A stretch of 64,000 nucleotides of DNA from positions 372,001 through 436,000 of the forward strand of contig NZ_QVTD01000003.1 of the NCBI RefSeq assembly GCF_003429105.1, given 5' to 3'. Each line of letters begins with the position of its first letter. Position 1 is the first letter of the stretch. The stretch comes from Peribacillus glennii (lineage in GTDB: Bacteria; Bacillota; Bacilli; Bacillales; DSM-1321). Made by a program: the position numbers and the translations under genes. The notes under the pieces were generated by a model that was not told the DNA's origin, did no database searches, and saw nothing but the letters and a program-made list of their open reading frames with translations. This document shows positions 45,022 through 53,089 of this stretch, in pieces.

Positions 45022-46026
45022 CTATTTTTTAAAGGTTTCCAGAATCAGTTCCATATTCTGAATCACTTCGTCCTCGCTGACTCTGAATGGAATGAGAGTT
45101 AACATCGGCATTCCCGGGTAATCCTGATATTTTTGCAGCTTTTCCCTGCATTCATCCGGTTCCCCGGTGATTGTAAAGTGTTCAACCATCTTATCGGTAA
45201 TCAAATTGGCTGCCTTTTCATAATCCCTTTGTTCTATAGCTTGGTTAATCACTTTAACTTCTTCCGAGAATCCTTCCTGTTGCATAACACGCTGGTAATG
45301 AGGGTACTGGGCAGTATACATGATTGATTTTCTAGCCCTGTCATAGGCTTCTTTCTTATTATGGGATATTGAGCAGATTTGTCCGTAAATCATTTGCAGG
45401 TTTGTCAAATCTCGGCCAGATCGTTCTGCGCCAATTTTTAGATTAGGAAACACATTTTCTTCTAAATATCTAGGGGAATGCAATGCTCCTATAACTAAAC
45501 CATCGGCGATTTCTCCAGCCAGCTGCAGCATTTTAGGGCCAATAGCCGCCATGTAGACGGGGAAAGGGTTTTCCATCTTGACCGGGGACTTGTATTTCTT
45601 AATTTTAAATAATTCACCATCGTAACTAAATCTATTACCTGATTCGGAAGCTTGTATTCCCTGAATGACTTCAATCGATTCACGCATTTGCCTCAGCGGG
45701 CGCCCATAATGACTTCCATACCAATTTTCAACAACAAAAGGTGTACTTAAGCCCAAGCCCATGACAAACCGCCCATTTGAAAGTTCCTGAAGATTTATCC
45801 CTTGCAGAGCCAGAGTCGTTGGGTTGTTTGGGAAAATTTGCCCGACACCTGAACCAAATTTAATGGTATTGGTTTTCATGGCAATGGCTGTTAAAGGAAC
45901 AATGGTTTCACGCCATGCTTCTGCAAACCAAACCGCGTCAAAACCATTTCCCTCTGCCTTTTGAGCCAATTCGGTAACTTTGCTGATCGGGGTTTTCTGT
46001 GTTATTAGCCAAATAGATAAATCCAT
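45022..46026 (-). CDS. LLM-class oxidoreductase (MER/F420- or flavin-type)
   Basis: 334 residues from ATG 46026, six bases after GGAGGTG. N-terminal LSIWLITQKTPISKVTELAQ, GFDAVWFAEAWRETIVPLTA, SGVGQIFPNNPTTLALQ and GLGLSTPFVVENWYG are typical of the bacterial luciferase/methylenetetrahydromethanopterin-reductase-like branch. Bacillaceae generally use flavin rather than F420 here, but cofactor cannot be decided from sequence. Second LLM enzyme of the cluster; differs in length and motifs from the one at 42113, so the two probably catalyse different steps. Confidence 0.83.
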   Translation of the reverse strand: MDLSIWLITQKTPISKVTELAQKAEGNGFDAVWFAEAWRETIVPLTAIAMKTNTIKFGSGVGQIFPNNPTTLALQGINLQELSNGRFVMGLGLSTPFVVENWYGSHYGRPLRQMRESIEVIQGIQASESGNRFSYDGELFKIKKYKSPVKMENPFPVYMAAIGPKMLQLAGEIADGLVIGALHSPRYLEENVFPNLKIGAERSGRDLTNLQMIYGQICSISHNKKEAYDRARKSIMYTAQYPHYQRVMQQEGFSEEVKVINQAIEQRDYEKAANLITDKMVEHFTITGEPDECREKLQKYQDYPGMPMLTLIPFRVSEDEVIQNMELILETFKK

Positions 46027-46235
46027 GTACTTCACCTCCATTTGAAATAAAAAGAGCTTATTCGGTTGTTACTGATAGATCATTAGTCATTAGACGCTAC
46101 TGTCAGATTGTGATAATATCATTTTCATTTCTGTGAAGGAGTGTTTCTTCGGTTCATTGAAAGGTATAATAAAAGAGTTTAGCTTCATGAAAGCATATGG
46201 ATTGGTCGTATATTGTTTTCTTGTTGGGCACTAAT

Positions 46236-46273
46236 TTGTCCCCCATTACTTTCTATTAAAGAATGAGGGACAA
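46236..46273 (-). repeat. Stem-loop between HyuB and LLM genes
   Basis: TTGTCCC and GGGACAA pair, extended inside by CATT/AATG across one mismatch. It lies in the 310-base gap 46027-46336 after the HyuB gene. No T run follows on the minus strand. The remainder of the gap shows no gene and no sigma-54 box. Confidence 0.5.
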
Positions 46274-46336
46274 CAGCTGCCACGCCTATTTTCTTTTTGG
46301 GACTACTAACATGGGGTAGAGGAAAAACCAGGATTT

Positions 46337-48508
46337 TTAATCATTCACACTTGTGCTAATGCCTAGCATGCTGCCACATTCCGGACAGGCTAATTCATTG
46401 AGATATACATAAGGTGCATGATCCCTTCCCTTGACAAACATGCCGTAATCACCAAGCGCTCCTGAAACTTCAGTATTGATACGAACAGCGCCTTGTTCCC
46501 ACGGCTCATTTCTATCGGATAACACAGTCCCACAATCGGAACAACAAGTAAAAAGCTGCCCATTGGAATCAGTTTTTACATGCAGTGCTTCTCCGGATGT
46601 CCTTAAAAATTGAAGTTGTTTTTTCACATTAGATTTTTTTATCGGCGGTATTGCGCGGTCCACCCTTTCTTTGCGTATCAATTCCCTGCGTGTTTTTGTG
46701 CGCTGTTCATCAACCTTCCCGTTTTCAGCTATGATCACACCATAAGCCTTTTCCGCCATTTCTTGCGTAATATAACCGTCGTATAAATCCCTCAATACTG
46801 CTTGCGGATCACGTTTCAGCGGATCGCCAAGTCCTCCGCCCCCGCCTTCAAATTGTACAAAAACATCATCCGCAGCAAGTTGCAATACATGTTTGGAAGG
46901 CAGTAATTCTTTCTCCCCGTCCAACTGGGAAAAATCCGGCAGTTTGCCTTCTTGCATAAGTTTTCGGGCATTGGAGTTTTTGATTGACCAGTAACCGCTA
47001 GTGCCTCCAGGATAACCTCCCATCGCACCGCGTGACGGCACTTGCCAGCAAGCAGTGCTTACCAGTTCAGTCCCTCCGTCAGTTCCCCAGGGAATCCAGC
47101 CAAACTCAATTCCTTGCCCCCCTCTGTACTTGCCTGGACCTCCGGAGTTTATGTTTAGTTGACGCCATAAGTAAAGAATCGGATTGGAAAGTTCATTAAT
47201 TTCTATGTCAGGCAACCCATTGCTTAGCTGTGTGAAGGCTGCTCCTGCATCTATGCCGTCGCAAATTGTCTGAGCACCTCCGCCCGCACCCCCGCCATTC
47301 ATATCAAGAAAAACAGTTGGCCGGCCTTCATCGTCTTTTCCCGAAAATACTCCTACTACCCAACTATCATGGAAAGCGGCCATGGCATGGCTCTGGATCC
47401 ATTCATCTTCACTTTCCATCATGGCGCGGCTAAGAAGATCTGTAACAACTTTTGTTATGCGCATCCCGGCTTCCATATGCGCTGACGAAACAGGTGCCGG
47501 CATTTTGGCATTTACCACTGTCCCTTCAGGCAGAATGATATTGGTTGCCCGGAAAATTCCTTCGTTAAAAGGGATGTCGGGCGTCAACACAAGCATAATG
47601 GGAGTGACAGCACAACCAATCGCCGTACCTTCTGTCGTATTTACGAACCCGTCGGTTTGAGGAGCGGATCCTGTGAAGTCTAAAGTAAGGCTGTCTTCAT
47701 GTACCGTTAATTTACAATGGATTGGCCAAAGATTATTTTCATGGCCATTATGCTCGATCCATTCGGTTGCTTCGTATGTTTTTTTAGGCAGTTCCGCTAT
47801 CCGCTGACGGTATGCCTTTTCTGTCAAATCCTTATTCAGTTCGACGTATTTATTGAATTCCTCCAAACCATATTTATCAATCATATCGATCGTCCGTTTT
47901 TCACATGTGTTACATGCTGCAATAAAGCAGCGAATGTTATTGATATCATGTTTTGGCAAACGGAAATTGGCTTCCATAAGATGGAACACATCCTGAATGA
48001 TCTTTCCTTCGCTGACTATCTTAATGCCCGGAAAGCGCAGCGCTTCAGAATAAGCATCATTGGCAGCTATGGCAAATCCGCCTGGAGACATACCCCCTAC
48101 ATCCAACAAATGTCCTTCTGCCCAACACCAGGCCACTAATTCGCCTTTATAAAAAATCGGCTTCACAATTCCAACATCAGGCGGGTGACAAGCCCCGGTC
48201 GTATGTGGGTCATTACAAATAAAGGCATCTCCAGGAAGTATTTCATCTTCCGGATACGTAGCCATTATATGGCGGACCGATTGGCGGGCAGGTCCTGCGT
48301 GCATTGTCATATATCCTGAAAAGGAAATGATTTCCCCATTTTTGTCCGCGATAAAGGTAGAGAAATCCACTGCTTCAGAAATGACCGGATCCCCTGAAGT
48401 TCTTATCATGACAATGCCCATTTCTTGAGCGATATTGTATAATTGCTGCCGGATAATCTCCGCTTTAATTAAATTCCCTGATGTTTGTTCAGTATTTGTT
48501 TTTGCCAT
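46337..48508 (-). CDS. Hydantoinase B/acetone carboxylase alpha-type protein with C-terminal zinc ribbon
   Basis: 723 residues. The first about 570 residues are HyuB/oxoprolinase-B: GDAFICNDPHTTGACHPPDV (metal/substrate region) and LTLDFTGSAPQTDGFVN, PVSSAHMEAGMRI, GGGAGGGAQT and GGQGIEFGW. The last about 70 residues carry two CxxC pairs (Cys656/659 and Cys708/711) around a GDYGMFVKGRDHAPYVYL segment, resembling the separate zinc-binding gamma subunit of acetone and acetophenone carboxylases. The fusion suggests an ATP-dependent ketone carboxylase rather than a hydantoinase. ATG 48508 follows GAGGGGAG; 25 bases behind HyuA. Confidence 0.88.
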   Translation of the reverse strand: MAKTNTEQTSGNLIKAEIIRQQLYNIAQEMGIVMIRTSGDPVISEAVDFSTFIADKNGEIISFSGYMTMHAGPARQSVRHIMATYPEDEILPGDAFICNDPHTTGACHPPDVGIVKPIFYKGELVAWCWAEGHLLDVGGMSPGGFAIAANDAYSEALRFPGIKIVSEGKIIQDVFHLMEANFRLPKHDINNIRCFIAACNTCEKRTIDMIDKYGLEEFNKYVELNKDLTEKAYRQRIAELPKKTYEATEWIEHNGHENNLWPIHCKLTVHEDSLTLDFTGSAPQTDGFVNTTEGTAIGCAVTPIMLVLTPDIPFNEGIFRATNIILPEGTVVNAKMPAPVSSAHMEAGMRITKVVTDLLSRAMMESEDEWIQSHAMAAFHDSWVVGVFSGKDDEGRPTVFLDMNGGGAGGGAQTICDGIDAGAAFTQLSNGLPDIEINELSNPILYLWRQLNINSGGPGKYRGGQGIEFGWIPWGTDGGTELVSTACWQVPSRGAMGGYPGGTSGYWSIKNSNARKLMQEGKLPDFSQLDGEKELLPSKHVLQLAADDVFVQFEGGGGGLGDPLKRDPQAVLRDLYDGYITQEMAEKAYGVIIAENGKVDEQRTKTRRELIRKERVDRAIPPIKKSNVKKQLQFLRTSGEALHVKTDSNGQLFTCCSDCGTVLSDRNEPWEQGAVRINTEVSGALGDYGMFVKGRDHAPYVYLNELACPECGSMLGISTSVND

Positions 48509-48533
48509 TAACTAAACTCCCCTCATTAGTGGA

Positions 48534-50612
48534 TTATAGGTCTAACAAATAATTTCTGTAGTTATCCATTGTGGCAATCGTGCCTTCCGGAATGAAAATG
48601 GTTGTTTGTGTCCGTTCGATAATTGCCGGTCCGACAAATTTAGAGCCTGGTGTAATCTCCCGGTCATCATAGACAGGGATATCCGTCCATTTATGCTCCA
48701 TTGGCAAAAATACTTGCCGGGTTGATTTCTGAACATCCTCGGCTTTAACCGGATTGTCCGAATAGCTCTTTGGCTGGAACTTTTCAACATTCCCAATCCC
48801 GGTTACCCTGACAGTAAACATATTTACTGGAGAATGGACCCATGCCGTTCCAGGACCATATTCCGCTTCATAAAGAGGAGCAAAATTATTTGCAATCTCC
48901 TCTAGAGTTTTTCTAGTTAACCTGCCAGAAGGTATAGGAACTGGCAATTCAAAAATTTGCCCTTCAAACTTGAAATCACCAAATCTCTGAATTTCATATT
49001 CACCATCTTTAAATCCACTGGCATATAAGCTTGCTTTTATTTGTTCTTCCATTTCTTCCAGTATTTTGTTGACATTGTCTACTTCCTGTCCCGGTTTCCA
49101 GAAACAAGACCTTACGAGGTTTCGCACATCATCGCCTGCTAGCAATCCTTGAGCTGAAAAAACAGCAGATGTACTAGGGATTACAGCCTTTCTAATCCCG
49201 ATTTCCCGGCAAATTTCGGCTGCAAATATAGGCAATGCACCGCCATAAGCCACAAAAGTAAACTCACTGGGATCATGCCCCCGTTCGACACTTACCCCGC
49301 GAACTGCATTACTCATAGAGGCAACTACCAATTGGTACACCGAAGCAGCGGCATCAGTAATGCTCATATCCAGCTTTGAGGCTAATTTTTCATTGTATAC
49401 TTCCTCTGCTTTTTCTTTCTCCAACTTCCTTCTGCCACCTAGAAAATACATAGGGTCAATAAATCCAAGTACTACGTTGGCATCTGTTACGGTAGGCTGG
49501 TCTCCGCCCCGGCCATAACAAACAGGCCCAGGATCGGAGCTTGCACTTTGGGGCCCAACCTGCGGAACCCCCCTTGAATCCAGCCATGCAATCGATCCCC
49601 CGCCGGATCCTATGGCAGTAACATCTATTTTACTTAGACCCGTCAGGAATTCCCGAAGGTAAACACGCTGGGTCTTGGAAAACTTATTATCTACGATTAC
49701 CGAACAGTCATAACTGGTACCACCCATATCACCGGTTATCATGTTCTTGATACCCAAAGTGGTCCCAAGGTGGTTCGAGCCCAAAACACCGCCAACCGGA
49801 CCGGAATCCACTAATGTGATGGGGGCAAGGCGCACTTCATCAGCACTTAAACTTCCGCCAAACGACTGGATAAATACCACGGATGATTTAAGTCCAATTT
49901 CCTCAAGCGTGCTTTGGACTTGATCGACGTAACGCACTACTTTCGGTCCTGTAAACGCATTTAATGTAGTGGTGACCATACGTTCATATTCACGCATCAC
50001 CGGGTATAGCTCTGATGAAACCGTTACATAAACTGAAGGATATTTTGACTCAATAATCTTTTTCACCTGCTGTTCATGTTCAGCGTTTAGGAATGACCAC
50101 AGAAGGCAAACTGCAATTGCCTCCACATTATTTTCTTCCACTAACTGTTTTACTGCTTGCTCCACTTGCCGGGAATTCATTTCCACTATTTCTTTGCCAT
50201 TTTTGTCGATACGCTCCTCAATTTCCAAAATGCACTTTCTATCAACTATATCAGGGACATTTACTTGCTTATGATGGTCTCTATCATCCGTTCTTGGAGA
50301 CCTGGCAATCCGTAATGTATCACGAAAGCCCTTTGTTACTAACAGGCCGACCTTGGCCCCTTTTAACTCTGCTATACTATTTGTAACAATTGTTGTCCCA
50401 TGCACAAATCGGTCACACTGATTCAATAATGAAGTACGTGAAATCCCCATCTGTCCGGAAACATTGTCAAGACTAGTCAGTAATCCTTCAATTAAATTTT
50501 TGGGAGTTGTATCTGCTTTGTCTGTCCACATCTCGCCTTTTTGATTAATAACTACGATATCGGTGAACGTCCCACCCATATCAATCCCAATTTGGTATGA
50601 ATCTGTCAACAC
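48534..50612 (-). CDS. Hydantoinase A/acetone carboxylase beta-type ATPase subunit
   Basis: About 692 residues. ASKHA-fold ATPase: IGIDMGGTFTDIVVIN (phosphate 1), FVHGTTIVTNSI, TGDMGGTSYDCSVI (phosphate 2) and GRGGDQPTVTDANVVLG are hallmark HyuA/oxoprolinase-A blocks; SVERGHDPSEFTFVAYGGA follows. Partner of the downstream HyuB-like gene. Start GTG 50612 fits GGAGGAGG; a TTG follows directly. In carboxylases this subunit phosphorylates the substrate enol and bicarbonate; in hydantoinases and oxoprolinases it drives ring opening. The zinc-ribbon fusion next door favours the carboxylase reading. Confidence 0.9.
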   Translation of the reverse strand: MLTDSYQIGIDMGGTFTDIVVINQKGEMWTDKADTTPKNLIEGLLTSLDNVSGQMGISRTSLLNQCDRFVHGTTIVTNSIAELKGAKVGLLVTKGFRDTLRIARSPRTDDRDHHKQVNVPDIVDRKCILEIEERIDKNGKEIVEMNSRQVEQAVKQLVEENNVEAIAVCLLWSFLNAEHEQQVKKIIESKYPSVYVTVSSELYPVMREYERMVTTTLNAFTGPKVVRYVDQVQSTLEEIGLKSSVVFIQSFGGSLSADEVRLAPITLVDSGPVGGVLGSNHLGTTLGIKNMITGDMGGTSYDCSVIVDNKFSKTQRVYLREFLTGLSKIDVTAIGSGGGSIAWLDSRGVPQVGPQSASSDPGPVCYGRGGDQPTVTDANVVLGFIDPMYFLGGRRKLEKEKAEEVYNEKLASKLDMSITDAAASVYQLVVASMSNAVRGVSVERGHDPSEFTFVAYGGALPIFAAEICREIGIRKAVIPSTSAVFSAQGLLAGDDVRNLVRSCFWKPGQEVDNVNKILEEMEEQIKASLYASGFKDGEYEIQRFGDFKFEGQIFELPVPIPSGRLTRKTLEEIANNFAPLYEAEYGPGTAWVHSPVNMFTVRVTGIGNVEKFQPKSYSDNPVKAEDVQKSTRQVFLPMEHKWTDIPVYDDREITPGSKFVGPAIIERTQTTIFIPEGTIATMDNYRNYLLDL

Positions 50613-51198
50613 CCATTCCTCCTCCAAAATAATAGATAGATTACTAAATCACCTACATTATTCATAAGAATTGTTCTATTCACACCACCTCCTCTATATA
50701 TTTTCATAATATTCCGAAAATTAATAGAATAAATACTATATGGTCCATTTTGAGCTTCTACTTATTCACGCACTCTGCCAAAGATTTGATGGTTATTCTT
50801 CTCTTGTTTCAATCGCCGCAAACGCTTTCAAAAAAAGGTTTTTTATAGTCCTGCATTGTGGTGTTGGTTGGTTTCAGATCTTAAAATGGTAGATGTAACA
50901 ATTCTCCATTTTACCAGACGCCGTACAACGTTGGACAAAATTGTATTTAACGATCCTTTTACTAGATTAAATGGAATGTATACATTTTTTAAATTAACGC
51001 CACGATTCCAGCAAAAGGATCTAACGTGAGTGCAGCGATTATCTAAGGAACATAACCAGGTTCGAATTTCAGATAAGGCGCTATCGGTATTAATGGAAAA
51101 CCTAGCCACATCAAATCAAGCGACATAGATGATAACATGGCCATGACAACAAGTTTATGGGTTCTCATTTTCAGGCCTCAATTCTGGATATTATTTGG
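50613..51198. other. 586-base gap with degenerate coding-like DNA
   Basis: No intact gene. On the plus strand around 50895-51030, codons read like TLDKIVFNDPFTRLNGMYTF, faintly resembling the start of a GGDEF domain (D-P-x-T-x-L-x-N), followed by a stop and about 30 more open codons. No sigma-54 box was found before HyuA, so HyuA/B probably depend on read-through from the ligase/flavoprotein promoter at 54.8 kb. Confidence 0.3.
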
Positions 51199-51985
51199 TC
51201 AAAGTTTGAAGTAAACTGCCTCACGTTTTTCTATGAACGCAGCAATCCCTTCTCTTCCTTCTTTGCTATTGGCCCGTTCTGCGAGATACTCCGACTCCAT
51301 AGCCATTTGAGTTTCGAGGGTTTCTTGAAAGGCATGATAGAATAACTTTTTACTGCTGCCGAACGCGTTCATTGGCCCTTTTGCAAGCATTTCTGCTAAA
51401 TCAATGACGACTTTCATTAATTGGTCCCCAGATACAAAGTGATTTACGATTCCCCATTCATGTGCCTCTTTGCACTTAATTTCCGATTGGTATACATAAG
51501 CTCAAATGCCCGTTTCATGCCAACAATACGAGGCAGAAAATAACTTCCTGACCCATCCGGTGTTAAACCAATTCGATTATACGCCATAACAAAACTTGAA
51601 TTTTCTGAGGCATACACCAGATCACAGGCACATGCAAGGCTCATGCCGGCCCCTGCTGCCACTCCATTTACTGCACCATTAACGGTTTGTTCATGCGCGT
51701 CAAATAAGAAATTGCCTGATGGAGGTAAGCCGTCACATTTTTCAGTAGTGAACCAATTTCTTTGCCCTCTTTTGTAAAAGTTTTTAAATCACCTCCTACT
51801 GAAAATTTTTTTCCTTCCCCAGTAATGACCACGGCACGGATTTCTTCATTTTCCGAACAGAAAATGGCAGCTGCCATCAATTCTTTTGCCATGTCGAGGT
51901 CAATTGCATTCCCTGCTTCAGGCCGGTTTAAAAAAATAATGCCAACATTATTTCGAATTGACAGAACAACCGTTTTGTTTTCCAT
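51199..51985 (-). pseudogene. Enoyl-CoA hydratase with two one-base frameshifts
   Basis: Crotonase-family gene in three frames. Frame one: RNNVGIIFLNRPEAGNAIDL and FSVGGDLKTF, ending at a stop near 51668. Frame two: NGVAAGAGMSLACACDLVYA and GLTPDGSGSYFLPRIVG. Frame three: the C-terminal EGREGIAAFIEKREAVY. Restoring one G near 51675 (GTG-GCA) and one near 51468 (AAG-GAG) yields a continuous 262-residue protein; 787 bases plus two equals 263 codons with the stop. Probably inactive as written. The crotonase at 21918 could cover its role. ATG 51985 lacks a strong ribosome site. Confidence 0.82.
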
Positions 51986-52033
51986 TTCAACCTTACTTAG
52001 AATCCATTTTTTTAAAAAATTAAGGAAATATAA

Positions 52034-52987
52034 CTAAAAAAGAGCCTGAGCCTTTGCCAAAATTCTTCTCGCTTCACCTGCTATCCTTTTAACCACCGTT
52101 TCTGCACTGTCGATTTCCTCTATCAGACTGGCAACCTGCCCGCAGCTCATAAACCCGCCTTTAAGATCTCCATCCAACATGGCAAGCTTGTTATAGGTTC
52201 CACGAACTCTTGGCAGCACATTCTCCAATGTGGGGGTAATTTTTTCACTTTCATATACTTGTTCTGCATATTCGTTTTTCAATACTCGTAAGGGACCTTT
52301 AAGCATGCGTGTCATGATCATTGTGGAGTCATCCTTAGCTGCTAGGATTTCTTCCTTAAAATGAGTGTGGGCTTCGCATTCTTCTGTCGCCACAAATCTG
52401 GTGCCCATCTGCACTCCATCAGCACCGAGAATCAAAGCCGCAGCCATGCTTCTTCCATCAACAATTCCGCCCGCCGCAATTACTGGGATGGAAACCGCCT
52501 GTTTCACTTGAGGAACAAGGGTGAATGTTGTCAATTCTGATGGCCCATTACTTCCGCCAGCTTCATACCCTTCACAAACTATGACATCGGCACCAAGCTT
52601 TTCCGCTTTTACTGAATGAATGGCCGTTGATGTTAATATTAAAACCAATAATCCATTATCCTTAAGATAAGGCACAAGATTTTTTGGATTTCCAGCACCT
52701 AGGCTAACAGCTTTGATTAGTTCCCTATGTTTCTTGATGATCTCCAAATAAGGAGAAAAATCCGTATGCTGGCTAATTGGTATATTCACCCCAAAGGGAT
52801 TATTAGTTGCTTCGCTCGCTACCAGAATCTCATTCTCGAAATTTTCCGGCGTACGTCCTGCCGAGCCAACCTGGCCAAATCCTCCTCCATTGGAAACAGC
52901 TGCAGCTAGCAACCCATTTCCAACATAAGCAAGCCCTCCCTCTAATACTGGCACTTCAATTTCCAACAGTTCGCATATCCGGTTCAA
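52034..52987 (-). CDS. Nitronate monooxygenase/FabK-family FMN protein, copy 2
   Basis: 317 residues, paralogue of the gene at 16244: same N-terminus (LEGGLAYVGNGLLAAAVSNG) and FMN region AAGGIVDGRSM, LGADGVQMGTRF. In the active-site loop the histidine is replaced: EGYEAGGSNG here against EGYEAGGHNG in copy 1. His is the catalytic base in nitronate monooxygenases, so this protein probably does not oxidise nitronates; another flavin reaction or a regulatory role is possible. The start is TTG 52987 after AAGGTGG, and its N-terminus is 12 residues shorter than copy 1. Lies 102 bases after the ligase gene. Confidence 0.84.
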   Translation of the reverse strand: MNRICELLEIEVPVLEGGLAYVGNGLLAAAVSNGGGFGQVGSAGRTPENFENEILVASEATNNPFGVNIPISQHTDFSPYLEIIKKHRELIKAVSLGAGNPKNLVPYLKDNGLLVLILTSTAIHSVKAEKLGADVIVCEGYEAGGSNGPSELTTFTLVPQVKQAVSIPVIAAGGIVDGRSMAAALILGADGVQMGTRFVATEECEAHTHFKEEILAAKDDSTMIMTRMLKGPLRVLKNEYAEQVYESEKITPTLENVLPRVRGTYNKLAMLDGDLKGGFMSCGQVASLIEEIDSAETVVKRIAGEARRILAKAQALF

Positions 52988-53089
52988 AATGCGTAACCAC
53001 CTTAATATTTATAAAATTTGTATATGGCATTAACGCTGTCAAGACTGAGTTGATGACTCCTTAATTGCAGCTTATTTGTAAAGATCACA

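Noticed and set aside
50750-50800. TGGCAGAGTGCG on the minus strand as a fourth sigma-54 box before HyuA
   Set aside because: The -12 TTGC element is missing at the correct spacing.
50843-51109. Minus-strand 88-codon frame in the HyuA upstream gap
   Set aside because: No ribosome site, no recognisable motifs; the opposite strand has slightly more protein-like text.
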